DNA of 64,000 bases from Williamsia herbipolensis (GTDB lineage: Bacteria > Actinomycetota > Actinomycetes > Mycobacteriales > Mycobacteriaceae). The position numbers were made by a program, and so were the translations under genes. This document shows, piece by piece, positions 1-9,028 of this stretch. The stretch is taken from assembly GCF_000964005.1 (NCBI RefSeq), contig NZ_JXYP01000028.1, positions 62,001 to 126,000 of the forward strand. Direction: 5' to 3'. How positions within the stretch are numbered: the stretch's first letter is position 1; every line of letters starts with the position of its first letter. The notes under the pieces were generated by a model. It saw nothing but the letters and a program-made list of their open reading frames with translations. It did not search any database and was not told the DNA's origin.

Positions 1-990
1 GGCCGAGCCCAGCAGCAGCAGGACACGTTGCCCGGCCGGGATCGTGTACCCGCCGTACTCGACATCGGACAGCACACGGCGCAACACGATCTGCGTCGAG
101 TTGTCATAGCGCAGGGTCTCCTCGGTCCACGCCGGGGTCTCCTCCGGGTCGGCCAGCACCTTCGCGAACTCGTCGGGGTTGACGTAGCCCCAGTAGATCG
201 CGTTCGCGAGCAGCTTCGTCGTCGTCTCGTTGCCCGCGACGATCATCAGGATGAGGAACCCGATGATCTCGTCGGCGGTCAACCGCGTCGGCTCACCGGT
301 GGCCTCGTCGATGATCTCGGCGTCGATGAGGACCGAGACCATGTCGGCGCCCGGGTTCTTGCGCCGGTCCTCGATGAGGTCCGAGTAGTACTGGGCGAGG
401 GCGAAATACGCCTCGACGGCGGCCGGCGGGACGTCGTAGACCCCTTCGTCACGGTGGATCAGGTCGTCGGAGAGTTGACGTAGCCGGGCCCGGTCAGCCT
501 GCGGGACCACCAGCAGCTCCGAGACCACGTCCATCGGCAGCAGACCGGCGAAGTCCGACACGTAGTCGAAGTCGCCCTTCTCCAGGCACACATCCCAATG
601 CTGGTGCGTCAGTGCGGTGATCCGCTCGGTCAGCTGGTTCACGCGGTTCGGCGTGAACCCCTTCGACACCAACTTGCGGATACGCATGTGCTTCGGGTCG
701 TCGAGGGCCAGGAACGACATCGACATGTGCGCGTCCGGCCCGTAGGCCGCGGGATCCATCGACACACCCCAACTGTTCGACAACGCCGGGGTGTCGCGGA
801 ACGCCGCTCGGACGTCGGCGTGCTTCGACAACGCCCAGAAGTCCTTCTCCGCGTTGTAGTAGACCGGCGCCTCGCTCCGCAGCCGGGCGTAGGTCGGATA
901 CGGATCCTCGTGGAACGCATAGTCGTACGGATCGAACGGGACCCGGCTCTCCATCCCCGCGGTGTCGGTCCCGCCGGTGCCCACCGTCAC
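1..990 (-). CDS. Cytochrome P450, C-terminus beyond window (CYP123-like)
   Basis: Haem monooxygenase, 330 residues visible; the haem-cysteine loop lies beyond the window edge. Seen: the I-helix motif AGNETTT near residue 251, the K-helix EETLR (ExxR) about 40 residues later, and a PERF-region-like stretch near the edge. A GTG start at 990 overlaps the TGA of the upstream TetR gene by 4 bp, indicating translational coupling; an ATG at 954 is an alternative. Its place next to a TetR gene that diverges from an aldA/SDR/dehydrogenase/CMD operon matches M. tuberculosis Rv0766c (cyp123)-Rv0767c-Rv0768, so I infer a CYP123-type enzyme. Substrate unknown. Confidence 0.9.
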   Translation of the reverse strand, partial: MTVGTGGTDTAGMESRVPFDPYDYAFHEDPYPTYARLRSEAPVYYNAEKDFWALSKHADVRAAFRDTPALSNSWGVSMDPAAYGPDAHMSMSFLALDDPKHMRIRKLVSKGFTPNRVNQLTERITALTHQHWDVCLEKGDFDYVSDFAGLLPMDVVSELLVVPQADRARLRQLSDDLIHRDEGVYDVPPAAVEAYFALAQYYSDLIEDRRKNPGADMVSVLIDAEIIDEATGEPTRLTADEIIGFLILMIVAGNETTTKLLANAIYWGYVNPDEFAKVLADPEETPAWTEETLRYDNSTQIVLRRVLSDVEYGGYTIPAGQRVLLLLGSA

Positions 991-1595
991 GACAGGTCCT
1001 CCAGCAGCAGCTTGGCGGCGTCGCCCAACCGATCGGCCATGTCCGAGTAGGAGCCGTAGCCCATACCCGCCCGCACCAGCGCGCCGGAATAGAGCATCTC
1101 CAACAGTTCGATGCGCCGGTCGTCGGAGTCCATGGGTACACCGAGCGCGGTCGCGAGTCGCTCACGGATGAAGCCACCGACGCGCAGCCGCAGGTGTTCG
1201 ACATCGGGATCGGTGCCCAGCAACGCCACCGTCACCGCGCCGGCGAGTTGATCCTCACCGGCGACCACGAGCGCGACGCGACGCAGCACGTCGGCCGCAC
1301 GTGCCGCGGGCGGCGACGACGTGTCGGGTTCGGGCACGGAGGTGACCAACATGCGCCAGAACAGCTCGGCCACGATGTGGTTCTTCGAGCTGAAGTAGGT
1401 GTACGCGGTCGCCGGGGCGACGCCGGCGCGCTTGGCGACCGACCGGATCGTCATGCCCTCGAAACCGTCCTCGCCCAACACCTCCCGCGCCGCCTCGGTG
1501 AGCTTGGCGACGGTCTCGGCCTGCTGGTTCGTCAGCCGACGACGCGTGGACTCATGCGAACTGGGGCCGGATTCACCGAATACGGGGGTGGACAT
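987..1595 (-). CDS. TetR-family transcriptional regulator
   Basis: A 202-residue TetR repressor. The N-terminal helix-turn-helix is clear at about residues 40-75 (TIRSVAKRAGVAPATAYTYF), followed by an all-helical ligand domain. It is transcribed divergently from aldA and is translationally coupled to the downstream P450. A TAATGT -10-like hexamer lies on the minus strand (plus coordinates 1608-1613), and a GACACGTGTC palindrome sits upstream where it would block both promoters. It probably represses itself, the P450 and the aldA operon (inference). It matches the position of M. tuberculosis Rv0767c. Confidence 0.92.
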   Translation of the reverse strand: MSTPVFGESGPSSHESTRRRLTNQQAETVAKLTEAAREVLGEDGFEGMTIRSVAKRAGVAPATAYTYFSSKNHIVAELFWRMLVTSVPEPDTSSPPAARAADVLRRVALVVAGEDQLAGAVTVALLGTDPDVEHLRLRVGGFIRERLATALGVPMDSDDRRIELLEMLYSGALVRAGMGYGSYSDMADRLGDAAKLLLEDLS

Positions 1596-1630
1596 GTCGG
1601 CAACGCTACATTAGCTTTGAACGCGAGTCC

Positions 1631-1645
1631 AGACACGTGTCCAGA
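1631..1645 (+). promoter_or_regulatory. Candidate TetR operator between tetR and aldA
   Basis: AGACACGTGTCCAGA contains the perfect palindrome GACACGTGTC (1632-1641), lying 15 bp before the aldA start codon and over the likely tetR -35 region. The same pattern, AGACNNGTGTCCAGA, recurs on the minus strand at 9989-10003 ahead of the luciferase-like gene, which supports a real binding site. Which protein binds is inferred from position only. Confidence 0.6.
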
Positions 1646-1659
1646 TAGGAGTTCGGCCC

Positions 1660-3150
1660 ATGGTGCAGCCCGACGTCGCCGTACGGAACCTCCGCCCGGC
1701 GGTGAGCTCGGACCTCCTCATCGACGGGGAACTCCGCCCCGGTTCGGGCGGGACGTTCGAGATCGTCAACCCGGCGACGGAAGAGGTCATCGGCCTCGCC
1801 GCCGACGGCACCGCCGACGACATGGACGCCGCGATCGCCGCCGCCCGCACCGCGTTCGACACCACCTCGTGGTCCCGCGACCACGCCTTCCGCGCCCGCT
1901 GCCTGCGTCAGCTGCGGGATGCGTTGCAGGGCCACATCGAGGAGCTGCGCGAGATCACCATCGCCGAGGTCGGCGCGCCGGCGTTCCTCACCTCCGGCCC
2001 CCAACTCGAGGGGCCCATCAACGACCTCGGGTACTGCGCCGACCTCGCCGAGAACTTCGCGTGGGAGACCGATCTCGGGCGCGCCGAACCGATGGGCATC
2101 CCCAACAGCCGGGTCATCAAACGTGAGGCCGTCGGCGTCGTCGGCGCGATCACGCCGTGGAACTTCCCGCACCAGATCAACTTCGCGAAGATCGGGCCCG
2201 CCCTGGCCGCGGGCTGCACGGTCGTGCTGAAACCCGCGCCCGACACCCCCTGGTGTGCGGCCTTGGTGGGTACGGTCATCGCGACCGAGACCGACATCCC
2301 CGCGGGCGTGATCAACATCCTCACCTCCAGCGACCACGAGGTCGGGGCGCAGCTGTCCACCGATCCCCGTGTCGACATCGTCTCGTTCACCGGCTCGACG
2401 GCCACCGGCAAGGCCGTGATGACCGCCGCCGCGGCCAGTTTGAAGAAGGTCTTCCTCGAGCTCGGCGGCAAGTCCGCGTTCATCGTGCTCGACGACGCCG
2501 ACCTGAAGGCGGCGTGCTCGATGGCCGGGTTCAGCGTGGTCACCCACGCCGGGCAGGGCTGCGCCATCACCACGCGGCTACTGGTGCCGCGCGAGCGCCA
2601 CGACGACGCCATCCGGTACACCCGCGAGGCCATGGCCGGCCTCGAGGCCGGTGACCCCACCGAACCGGGCACCATCTGCGGCCCGGTCATCTCGGCAGTG
2701 CAGCGCGATCGGGTGGAGTCCTACATCGCACTCGCGAAGGACGAGGGCGGCACCGTCGAGATCGGTGGCGGCCGACCGGAGAAGCAGCCGAAGGGGTTCT
2801 TCGTCGAACCCACCCTCATCTCCGGTCTGGACAACTCCGCGCGCGCGGCGCAGGAGGAGATCTTCGGTCCCGTGCTGGTGATCATCCCGCACGACGGCGA
2901 CGAGGACGCGATCCGCATCGCCAACGACTCCCCCTACGGGCTGTCCGGCGCGGTGTGGGGAACCGACCCCGACCGGATCGCGCACGTCGTCGACGGCGTC
3001 CGCACCGGGACCATGAGCGTCAACGGCGGCATCTGGTACAGCGCCGACGTCCCCTTCGGCGGCTACAAGCAGTCCGGTATCGGACGGGAGATGGGTGCAC
3101 TGGGCTTCGAGGAGTACCTCGAGACCAAGGCCGTCGCCACCCCCGCCTGA
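1660..3150 (+). CDS. aldA: NAD(P)-dependent aldehyde dehydrogenase
   Basis: A 496-residue aldehyde dehydrogenase that oxidises an aldehyde to the acid. Family hallmarks are visible: the catalytic glutamate in LELGGKSA (E267), the nucleophilic cysteine in GQGC (C301), the cofactor-binding FTGSTATGK, and the C-terminal EEIFGPVL block. An AGGAG ribosome site ends about 9 bp before the ATG. It is the first gene of a six-gene operon in which the later genes overlap by 4 bp. Gene order follows M. tuberculosis Rv0768 (aldA). The actual substrate cannot be read from sequence; partnership with P450s, an SDR and a thioesterase suggests stepwise oxidation of a lipid or cyclic alcohol. Confidence 0.93.
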   Translation: MVQPDVAVRNLRPAVSSDLLIDGELRPGSGGTFEIVNPATEEVIGLAADGTADDMDAAIAAARTAFDTTSWSRDHAFRARCLRQLRDALQGHIEELREITIAEVGAPAFLTSGPQLEGPINDLGYCADLAENFAWETDLGRAEPMGIPNSRVIKREAVGVVGAITPWNFPHQINFAKIGPALAAGCTVVLKPAPDTPWCAALVGTVIATETDIPAGVINILTSSDHEVGAQLSTDPRVDIVSFTGSTATGKAVMTAAAASLKKVFLELGGKSAFIVLDDADLKAACSMAGFSVVTHAGQGCAITTRLLVPRERHDDAIRYTREAMAGLEAGDPTEPGTICGPVISAVQRDRVESYIALAKDEGGTVEIGGGRPEKQPKGFFVEPTLISGLDNSARAAQEEIFGPVLVIIPHDGDEDAIRIANDSPYGLSGAVWGTDPDRIAHVVDGVRTGTMSVNGGIWYSADVPFGGYKQSGIGREMGALGFEEYLETKAVATPA

Positions 3151-3192
3151 CCGTCACCGGAGCATGACCATCCCCACGAGACAGGACATTTC

Positions 3193-3921
3193 ATGAGGTT
3201 CGAAGGAAAGACCGCCATCGTCACCGGAGCCGCCGGCGGCATCGGTGAGGGCTACGCACGAGCACTCGCCGCCGAGGGAGCCCACGTCGTGATCGCCGAT
3301 CTCTCCGACGAGGCGGGCGAGAAGGTCGCCGCCGACATCGGCGGGCACTACGTCCACACCGACGTCGCCGACGAGGCGTCGGCGCAGGCGCTGGCGCAGG
3401 CCACCCTCGACGAGTACGGCCAGATCGACTACCTGATCAACAACGCCGCCATCTACGGCGGCATGCAGCTCGACTTCCTCATCACCGTGCCGTGGGACTA
3501 CTACAAGAAGTTCATGAGCGTGAACCTCGACGGCGCACTCAACGTGACCCGCGCGGTCTACGGCCACATGAAGCCCGGCAGCGCCATCGTCAACCAGTCC
3601 TCCACCGCCGCATGGCTCTACAGCGGCTTCTACGGTCTGGCGAAGGTCGGGATCAACGGCCTCACCCAGCAGCTCGCGACCGAGCTGGGTGGATCCGGGA
3701 TCCGGGTCAACGCCATCGCACCCGGGCCCATCGACACCGAGGCCACCCGCTCCACCACGCCGGGCAAGATGGTCGCCGACATCGTGAAGAAGCTGCCGCT
3801 GTCGCGGATGGGCACCCCGAAGGACCTCGAGGGCACGTGCCTGTTCCTGCTCTCCGACGAGGCCTCCTGGATCACCGGGCAGATCTTCAATGTCGATGGC
3901 GGACAGATCATCCGGTCATGA
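3193..3921 (+). CDS. Short-chain dehydrogenase/reductase
   Basis: A 242-residue classical SDR. The N-terminal glycine-rich NAD(P) loop TGAAGGIG (residues 11-18), the NNAA motif, a serine in NQSS and the YGLAK active site (Y147, K151) are all present. The C-terminal ITGQIFNVDGGQ is typical. It lies 42 bp after aldA, and its stop overlaps the next start (ATGA, 3918-3921). It probably oxidises a secondary or primary alcohol that feeds the neighbouring aldehyde dehydrogenase (inference). It corresponds in position to M. tuberculosis Rv0769. Confidence 0.93.
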   Translation: MRFEGKTAIVTGAAGGIGEGYARALAAEGAHVVIADLSDEAGEKVAADIGGHYVHTDVADEASAQALAQATLDEYGQIDYLINNAAIYGGMQLDFLITVPWDYYKKFMSVNLDGALNVTRAVYGHMKPGSAIVNQSSTAAWLYSGFYGLAKVGINGLTQQLATELGGSGIRVNAIAPGPIDTEATRSTTPGKMVADIVKKLPLSRMGTPKDLEGTCLFLLSDEASWITGQIFNVDGGQIIRS

Positions 3922-4820
3922 CCACACCCGACACCGCGTTCGGGGTCGGGTTCATCGGCCTGGGCAACATGGGCGCCCCCATCGCGCAGCGGTTCGTCGC
4001 GTGGCCCGGCGGGCTCACCGTCTGTGACGCACGCCCCGAGGCGACCGAGAAGGTCGTCGCGGCCGGGGCGAGCGCGGTCGCCACCGCCGCCGAGGTCGCC
4101 GAGCGAGCCCGCGTCATCTCCATCACCGTCCTCGACGACGCCCAGGTGCGGTCAGTCGTCACCGGCCCCGGCGGCATCCTGGAGACCGCGACACCGGGGA
4201 CGGTCGTCGCGGTGCACTCGACGATCGCCCCCGACACCGCCGTCGAGCTCGGCGAGATCTGCGCCGCCCGCGGTGTCGATCTCGTCGACGCACCCGTCTC
4301 CGGTGGCGCCTCCGGAGCCGAGCAGGGGCGGCTGGCGATCATGGTCGGTGGTCCCCGCGCCGCCTACGAGAAGGTCAAGCCGGTGTTCGCACTCGCGTCC
4401 GACATGACCATCCACGCAGGTGATGTCGGTGCGGGTACGCGGATGAAGTTGGCGCGCAACCTGCTCCACTTCATCTCCTTCACCGCGGCCACGGAGGCCA
4501 GTCGGCTCGCCGAGGCCGCGGGTGTCGACATCGTCAAGCTCGGCAAGGTCGTCCGACACACCGATGCGATCACCGGTGGAGCCGGCGCCATCATGTTGCG
4601 TGACACCACCGCACCCATCGCCGACGACGACTTCTGGCATTCGGTCTTCACACACGTCCGCGGTCTCGGCGAGAAGGACGTCGCGCTCGCCCTCGAGCTC
4701 GCCGCCGACCTCGACGTCGACCTCCCCCTGGGGCGCATCGCCCTCGAGCGACTCGGCGACGGTCTCGGCGTCGGTCCCGGCGAGATCGCCGCCTCCCACC
4801 CGAACGGAGTCACCCGATGA
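3918..4820 (+). CDS. NAD-dependent beta-hydroxyacid dehydrogenase family protein
   Basis: A 300-residue member of the 3-hydroxyisobutyrate/tartronate-semialdehyde reductase family. The Rossmann loop GFIGLGNMG is at the N-terminus, the substrate-binding DAPVSGG follows, and the catalytic lysine is K177 in the MKLARN motif. The start was chosen at the ATGA overlap with the SDR stop, which puts the Rossmann loop at residue 10 or so as in the family. A second, distinct homologue (mmsB) sits in the valine operon at 35823, so this one probably acts on another substrate. Positional counterpart of Rv0770. Confidence 0.9.
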   Translation: MTTPDTAFGVGFIGLGNMGAPIAQRFVAWPGGLTVCDARPEATEKVVAAGASAVATAAEVAERARVISITVLDDAQVRSVVTGPGGILETATPGTVVAVHSTIAPDTAVELGEICAARGVDLVDAPVSGGASGAEQGRLAIMVGGPRAAYEKVKPVFALASDMTIHAGDVGAGTRMKLARNLLHFISFTAATEASRLAEAAGVDIVKLGKVVRHTDAITGGAGAIMLRDTTAPIADDDFWHSVFTHVRGLGEKDVALALELAADLDVDLPLGRIALERLGDGLGVGPGEIAASHPNGVTR

Positions 4821-5185
4821 CCGAGATGAGCGAACAACGCCGCAAGGGCCTGGCCAAGATGGCGGAGGTGTACGGCTTCGATCTGTCCGACGGGCCCGGG
4901 GACTACTTCGCCCACACCGCCGACCACCTGTTCGGCGAGGTGTGGACGCGCGAGGGACTCACCGTCCGCGACCGGCGTCTGCTGCTGCTCGGCGCACTCG
5001 CCGCGTCGGGCCTCGACGACGTCGCCGAGATCCAGGCCGGGGCCGCGTTGGGCAACGGCGAACTCGAGCCCGATCAACTGCGCGAGATCGCCCTGTTCCT
5101 CTGCTACTACATCGGATGGCCGTTGGGCACGAAGCTCAACTTCACCTTCGGCAGGGTCATCGACAACTTCGAGAAGAATCGTTGA
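4817..5185 (+). CDS. Carboxymuconolactone decarboxylase-like protein
   Basis: A 122-residue all-helical protein of the carboxymuconolactone decarboxylase fold, with the conserved segment around LTVRDRRLLLLGALAASG. It lacks the CxxC pair of AhpD-type peroxidases; the only cysteine visible is in LCYYIGWP, so a redox role is unlikely. It begins in an ATGA overlap with the previous gene and its stop overlaps the TTG start of the next. Counterpart in position of M. tuberculosis Rv0771. The reaction is unknown. Confidence 0.88.
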   Translation: MTEMSEQRRKGLAKMAEVYGFDLSDGPGDYFAHTADHLFGEVWTREGLTVRDRRLLLLGALAASGLDDVAEIQAGAALGNGELEPDQLREIALFLCYYIGWPLGTKLNFTFGRVIDNFEKNR

Positions 5186-5805
5186 GGCAGTTCGTCTTCG
5201 AGGACATCACCGCCGACGAGGTCGCCCGGCGCGCAGAGCTGTACACGCCGCTCACGAACTCGGTGCGTGAGCTGGTCGACGCCACCATCCGCACCGAGGT
5301 CGATCCCGACACCATCGGTGCGGCGCGGGAGCTGATCGATCGGGCCACCGCTCTGCTCCGTGCACAGCAGTGCGACGGTCCGCACGGGGTGCGCTACACC
5401 GCCGACGGGACCGGGATGCCCTGGGGCAACCCGGCGATCGGGATCCGCAACGCCATGGCGCCCCCGATGGTGGTGAACCGCGACGGCGATCACCGGCGCG
5501 TCGCCGACGTCGTCCTGGGCGCGGCGTACGAGGGACCGCCCGGGCTCGTGCACGGCGGGATCTGCGCCCTGCTGCTCGACCACATCCTGGGCGAGGCCGC
5601 GAGCGCCATGACCGGCACCCTGACACTGCGGTTCGAGCGGGCGACCCCGCTGGGGCCGGTTCATCTCGAAGCGGCGGTCACCGGGACGGACGGCCGCAAG
5701 AAGACCGTTCACGGTTCGCTGTCGGACGCCGACGGCATCACCGTCACCGCCGAGGGCATCTTCATCATGCCCCGGACATTCGACGACCCGGAAGGATCTC
5801 CATGA
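5182..5805 (+). CDS. Hotdog-fold (PaaI-type) thioesterase family protein
   Basis: A 207-residue protein whose C-terminal half carries the hotdog signature (YEGPPGLVHGGICALLLDH, then LTLRFERATPLGPV). The reading frame is open well upstream, so the start is inferred: a TTG at 5182 forms a TTGA overlap with the preceding stop, as elsewhere in this operon. Its own stop overlaps the ATG of the P450. It probably hydrolyses an acyl-CoA made in the pathway. The N-terminal 90 residues are helical and without recognised motif. Confidence 0.82.
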   Translation: MRQFVFEDITADEVARRAELYTPLTNSVRELVDATIRTEVDPDTIGAARELIDRATALLRAQQCDGPHGVRYTADGTGMPWGNPAIGIRNAMAPPMVVNRDGDHRRVADVVLGAAYEGPPGLVHGGICALLLDHILGEAASAMTGTLTLRFERATPLGPVHLEAAVTGTDGRKKTVHGSLSDADGITVTAEGIFIMPRTFDDPEGSP

Positions 5806-7049
5806 CCACCGATCTGCCCACCCGCTGTCCGTTCGGGGCCGGCTGGGACCTCACCGATCCCGCCCTGCTCGAGAACGGCATGCCCCATGCCGAATTCGCG
5901 CAGATGCGGCAGACGCGACGCATCTTCTGGATCGACCAGGATCCCGAGGTCGGGCCGTTCCGGGACAGCGGGTACTGGGTCGTCACCCGACACGCCGACA
6001 TCCGCGCCATCTCGAAGAACTCGGTCGACTTCTCCAGCAACACCCAGGGTGCGGTCATGCGGCTGCCGGACATGATGACGCCCGAACTGCTCGAGTACAC
6101 CAAGGCGATGTTGATCAACCACGATCCGCCGGAGCACACACGTCTGCGCAAGGTGGTGTCGCGGCTGTTCACCCCGCGCGCGGTCAACGCCCTGCACGAG
6201 GTGCTCGACGCCCGCGCCCGCGAGATCGTCTCCGCCGCGATCGCCGGTGGCACCGGCAATTTCGTGGACGATGTCGCCGTGGACCTCCCGCTCTCGGCCA
6301 TCGCCGATCTCATCGGGGTACCCGCCGAGGACCGGGAGAAGTTGTTCACCTGGACCAACGCCGTGATGAACACCGACGACCCCGACTACGGCGACATGGA
6401 CGCCGCCGAGGCCAACGCGCAGCTACTGGGCTACGCCTACGCGATGGCCGAGGACCGCCGGAAGAACCCGGCCGAGGACATCATCACCACGCTGGTCAAC
6501 GCCGACGTCGACGGGGAGGCACTCGACGAGGCCGAGTTCGGCTTCTTCGTCATCCTCATCGCGGTGGCGGGCAACGAGACCACCCGCAACGCGATCACCC
6601 ACGGCATGAACGCGTTCCTCGACCACCCCGAGCAGTGGGAACTGTTCAAGCGCGAGCGCCCCGCGACCGCCGCCGACGAGGTCATCCGCTGGGCCACACC
6701 GGTGCACTGCTTCCAACGCACCGCCATCAACGATGTGACGCTCGGCGACGTCACCGTCCGCGCCGGCGAACGGGTCGGGATGTTCTACAGCTCGGCGAAT
6801 TTCGACCCCGAGGTCTTCGACGACCCGCGAACGTTCGACATCACCCGGAATCCCAATCCGCACCTGGCGTTCGGGGGCAGCGGCGCGCACTACTGCGTGG
6901 GCGCGAACCTGGCCCGGATGGAGGTCGACATCATGTTCAACGCCATCGCCGACCTCGCGCCCGACATCACCAAACTGGCCGACCCCACACGACTGCGTTC
7001 CGGGTGGATCAACGGTGTGAAGGCACTTCCGGTCGACTACCGCGGTTGA
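5802..7049 (+). CDS. Cytochrome P450 (CYP124/125/126/142-like)
   Basis: A complete 415-residue P450. AGNETT of the I helix is at residues 256-261, the ExxR motif is in ADEVIRW, and the haem ligand is C365 in FGGSGAHYCVGANLARME. That haem loop is of the type in actinobacterial steroid/fatty-acid CYP124, 125, 126 and 142; I cannot pick one. It is the last gene of the aldA operon (ATGA overlap at 5802). Its final 13 bp overlap the end of the convergent DUF2277 gene. Substrate unknown. With the dehydrogenases upstream it could start the oxidation series. Confidence 0.92.
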   Translation: MTTDLPTRCPFGAGWDLTDPALLENGMPHAEFAQMRQTRRIFWIDQDPEVGPFRDSGYWVVTRHADIRAISKNSVDFSSNTQGAVMRLPDMMTPELLEYTKAMLINHDPPEHTRLRKVVSRLFTPRAVNALHEVLDARAREIVSAAIAGGTGNFVDDVAVDLPLSAIADLIGVPAEDREKLFTWTNAVMNTDDPDYGDMDAAEANAQLLGYAYAMAEDRRKNPAEDIITTLVNADVDGEALDEAEFGFFVILIAVAGNETTRNAITHGMNAFLDHPEQWELFKRERPATAADEVIRWATPVHCFQRTAINDVTLGDVTVRAGERVGMFYSSANFDPEVFDDPRTFDITRNPNPHLAFGGSGAHYCVGANLARMEVDIMFNAIADLAPDITKLADPTRLRSGWINGVKALPVDYRG

Positions 7050-7321
7050 CCGGCCGCGCGGGCCGCGATGCGCGCCTGCACCTCCGGCCGGCGCAGGGGC
7101 GGCACCGTGCGGGGCGGCTGGCGTCGGGCCGGCAGCGCGTCGAGAAGTGCGGTGGTCGCCGCGGTCACGGTCGCCACCGCCGTCTCGAAGGCCTCGGCGT
7201 TGGCCGGGGAGGTCTTGGCGATCCCGCTGACCTTGCGCACGTACTGCCGTGCCGCGGCCTCGATCTCGACCGACGTCGCCGGTGGCTCGAGCCCGCGGAG
7301 CTCGGTGATGTTGCGACACAT
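7037..7321 (-). CDS. DUF2277 family protein
   Basis: A 94-residue protein matching DUF2277: it opens with MCRNI, continues ELRGLEPPATSVEIEAAARQ and then has the VRKVSG segment. The family is small, conserved in actinobacteria and proteobacteria, and of unknown function. GGAG is positioned 5 nt before the ATG. It lies 29 bp downstream of the quinone oxidoreductase on the same strand, so the two are probably co-transcribed. The 3' end overlaps the convergent P450 by 13 bp. Confidence 0.85.
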   Translation of the reverse strand: MCRNITELRGLEPPATSVEIEAAARQYVRKVSGIAKTSPANAEAFETAVATVTAATTALLDALPARRQPPRTVPPLRRPEVQARIAARAAGQPR

Positions 7322-7350
7322 GATGTCTCCTGCCCCACTGAGAGATGTGA

Positions 7351-8322
7351 CTAGTCGGCGATGTGGATGACCGCCTTGCCGAGGATCTGCCCGTTCTCGA
7401 GGTCCGAGAGTGCCTGCGGCAGTTCGGCGAGCGGGTAGGTCCGGTTGACCGGCGGGCGCATACCGTCGGCGATCATGGTGGTCAGCTGCTCGTGCAGCTC
7501 GGTCGGCAGGTTCGGGTGGGTACGCAGGTACTCACCCCAGGCCGCGCCGACGACCGCGATGTTGCGGAACAGCACGCGGTTCAGCTTCACCTGCGGGATA
7601 CCGCCGGCGGCGAACCCGATGACGACGAACCGGCCGTCGGTGGCCACCTGCCGCAACGCCTCGTCGAACACCTCGCCGCCCACGGGGTCGATCAGCACGT
7701 CGACCCCGGCACCACCGGTGAGCTCCTTGACGCGGTCACCCCACCCGTCGGTGAGGGACACGACCTCGTCGGCCCCGGTGGCCCGCAACATCTCCTCGGC
7801 ACCGTTGCGGTGCACGATCGCGATGACCCGCGCACCGAGTGCCTTGGCGACGGCGATGGTCGCCACGCCCACGCCGCCGGCGCTGCCCAGAACACCGACG
7901 GTCTCACCGGGCTGCAGGTGCGCACGTGTCTGCAACGCGAACAGGGCGGTCTGGAAATTGATGCCGAGCGCTGCGCCCTCGTCGAACGTCAGCCCCTCGG
8001 GGATCGGCAGGAGTTGCGCGGGTGCCGCGGCGACCTTCTCGGCGAAGCCACCGACCACCGACATGACCAGCACCCGGTCACCCACCGCGTACCCCGATCC
8101 CTCGGGCGCCTCGGCGACGACGCCGGCCACCTCGGTACCGGGTGTGAACGGTGTGGGCAGGCGGAGCTGGTATTTGCCCTGCGACATCAGCAGGTCGGGG
8201 AAACACACCCCGCAGGATTTGATGTCGACGAGGACCTGCCCGTCGGCGGGTGTCGGATCGTCGACGTCGGTCATCGCCAGCCCGCCCGGGCCGGTCTCGG
8301 AGTTGAGCACCTGTGCCTTCAT
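7351..8322 (-). CDS. Zinc-free MDR-family NADPH:quinone oxidoreductase
   Basis: A 323-residue medium-chain reductase. It has the GroES-like N-terminal domain (SCGVCFPDLLMSQGKY, then TPGTEVAGVV) and an NADP-binding loop (GVLGSAGGVGVATIAVAKALG). The catalytic zinc ligands of alcohol dehydrogenases are not apparent, which fits the quinone oxidoreductase/enoyl reductase branch. It diverges from the methyltransferase at 8363 across a 40-bp gap and precedes DUF2277. The natural electron acceptor is unknown. Confidence 0.9.
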   Translation of the reverse strand: MKAQVLNSETGPGGLAMTDVDDPTPADGQVLVDIKSCGVCFPDLLMSQGKYQLRLPTPFTPGTEVAGVVAEAPEGSGYAVGDRVLVMSVVGGFAEKVAAAPAQLLPIPEGLTFDEGAALGINFQTALFALQTRAHLQPGETVGVLGSAGGVGVATIAVAKALGARVIAIVHRNGAEEMLRATGADEVVSLTDGWGDRVKELTGGAGVDVLIDPVGGEVFDEALRQVATDGRFVVIGFAAGGIPQVKLNRVLFRNIAVVGAAWGEYLRTHPNLPTELHEQLTTMIADGMRPPVNRTYPLAELPQALSDLENGQILGKAVIHIAD

Positions 8323-8350
8323 GCGGGTAACCCTACGCGGGCTCCGCCGA

Positions 8351-8356
8351 TAGGAT
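8351..8356 (+). promoter_or_regulatory. -10 hexamer of a leaderless gene
   Basis: TAGGAT lies 6 nt before the ATG at 8363, the spacing expected if transcription begins at the start codon. No ribosome site is visible, consistent with a leaderless mRNA. Confidence 0.55.
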
Positions 8357-8362
8357 CAGCGC

Positions 8363-9028
8363 ATGACCACACCCCGTGTCGACGCCGGCGTCGCACCCAC
8401 CGAAGCCCAGATCACCGCCGCCGACGCCGCCCCCGGCTTCATGCCCGCCGACGAGGCGATGGCCCTGTACGACGTTGCACGACAGTATCTGTCGAACGAT
8501 GACGCGGTGGGCATCGGCGTCGAGATCGGCACCTACTGCGGCAAGTCGACGGTGTACCTCGGCGCCGCGGCGCAACCCCTCGACGCCACCGTGGTCACCA
8601 TCGATCACCATCGCGGATCCGAGGAGCACCAGCCAGGGTGGGAGTACCACGACACCGCGCTGGTCGACCCGCACACGGGCACACTCGACACCTCGGCGCG
8701 GTTCCGCCGCACCATGTTCGACGCCGGTCTCGAGGAGACGGTGATCGGCATGCTGACGCGGTCGACCACCGCCGCACGGGTGTGGGGTCGGCCTGCGGAC
8801 TTCGTGTTCATCGACGGCGGCCACAGCAGCGAGGCCGCCCAGGGCGATCTCGCCGCGTGGTCACCCTGGGTACGCCTCGGTGGCGCCCTGCTCATCCACG
8901 ACGTGTTCCCCGATCCCGCCGACGGCGGTCGACCGCCGTTCGAGATCTACGAGAAGGCCCTGGCCTCGGGCGATTTCACCGAGGTCGGTGTCCACGGCTC
9001 ACTGCGCGTGCTCGAACGGATCCGCTGA
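8363..9028 (+). CDS. Class I SAM-dependent methyltransferase (Methyltransf_24-like)
   Basis: A 221-residue protein with a SAM-binding glycine-rich motif (GVEIGTYCGKST), the acidic residue of motif II (VVTIDHH) and the FVFIDGGHSS strand characteristic of the class I family whose members act on small molecules or glycans. Its substrate cannot be deduced. It appears to be a single-gene unit: leaderless promoter in front, strong hairpin behind (9028-9092), and a convergent luciferase-like gene beyond. Confidence 0.85.
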   Translation: MTTPRVDAGVAPTEAQITAADAAPGFMPADEAMALYDVARQYLSNDDAVGIGVEIGTYCGKSTVYLGAAAQPLDATVVTIDHHRGSEEHQPGWEYHDTALVDPHTGTLDTSARFRRTMFDAGLEETVIGMLTRSTTAARVWGRPADFVFIDGGHSSEAAQGDLAAWSPWVRLGGALLIHDVFPDPADGGRPPFEIYEKALASGDFTEVGVHGSLRVLERIR

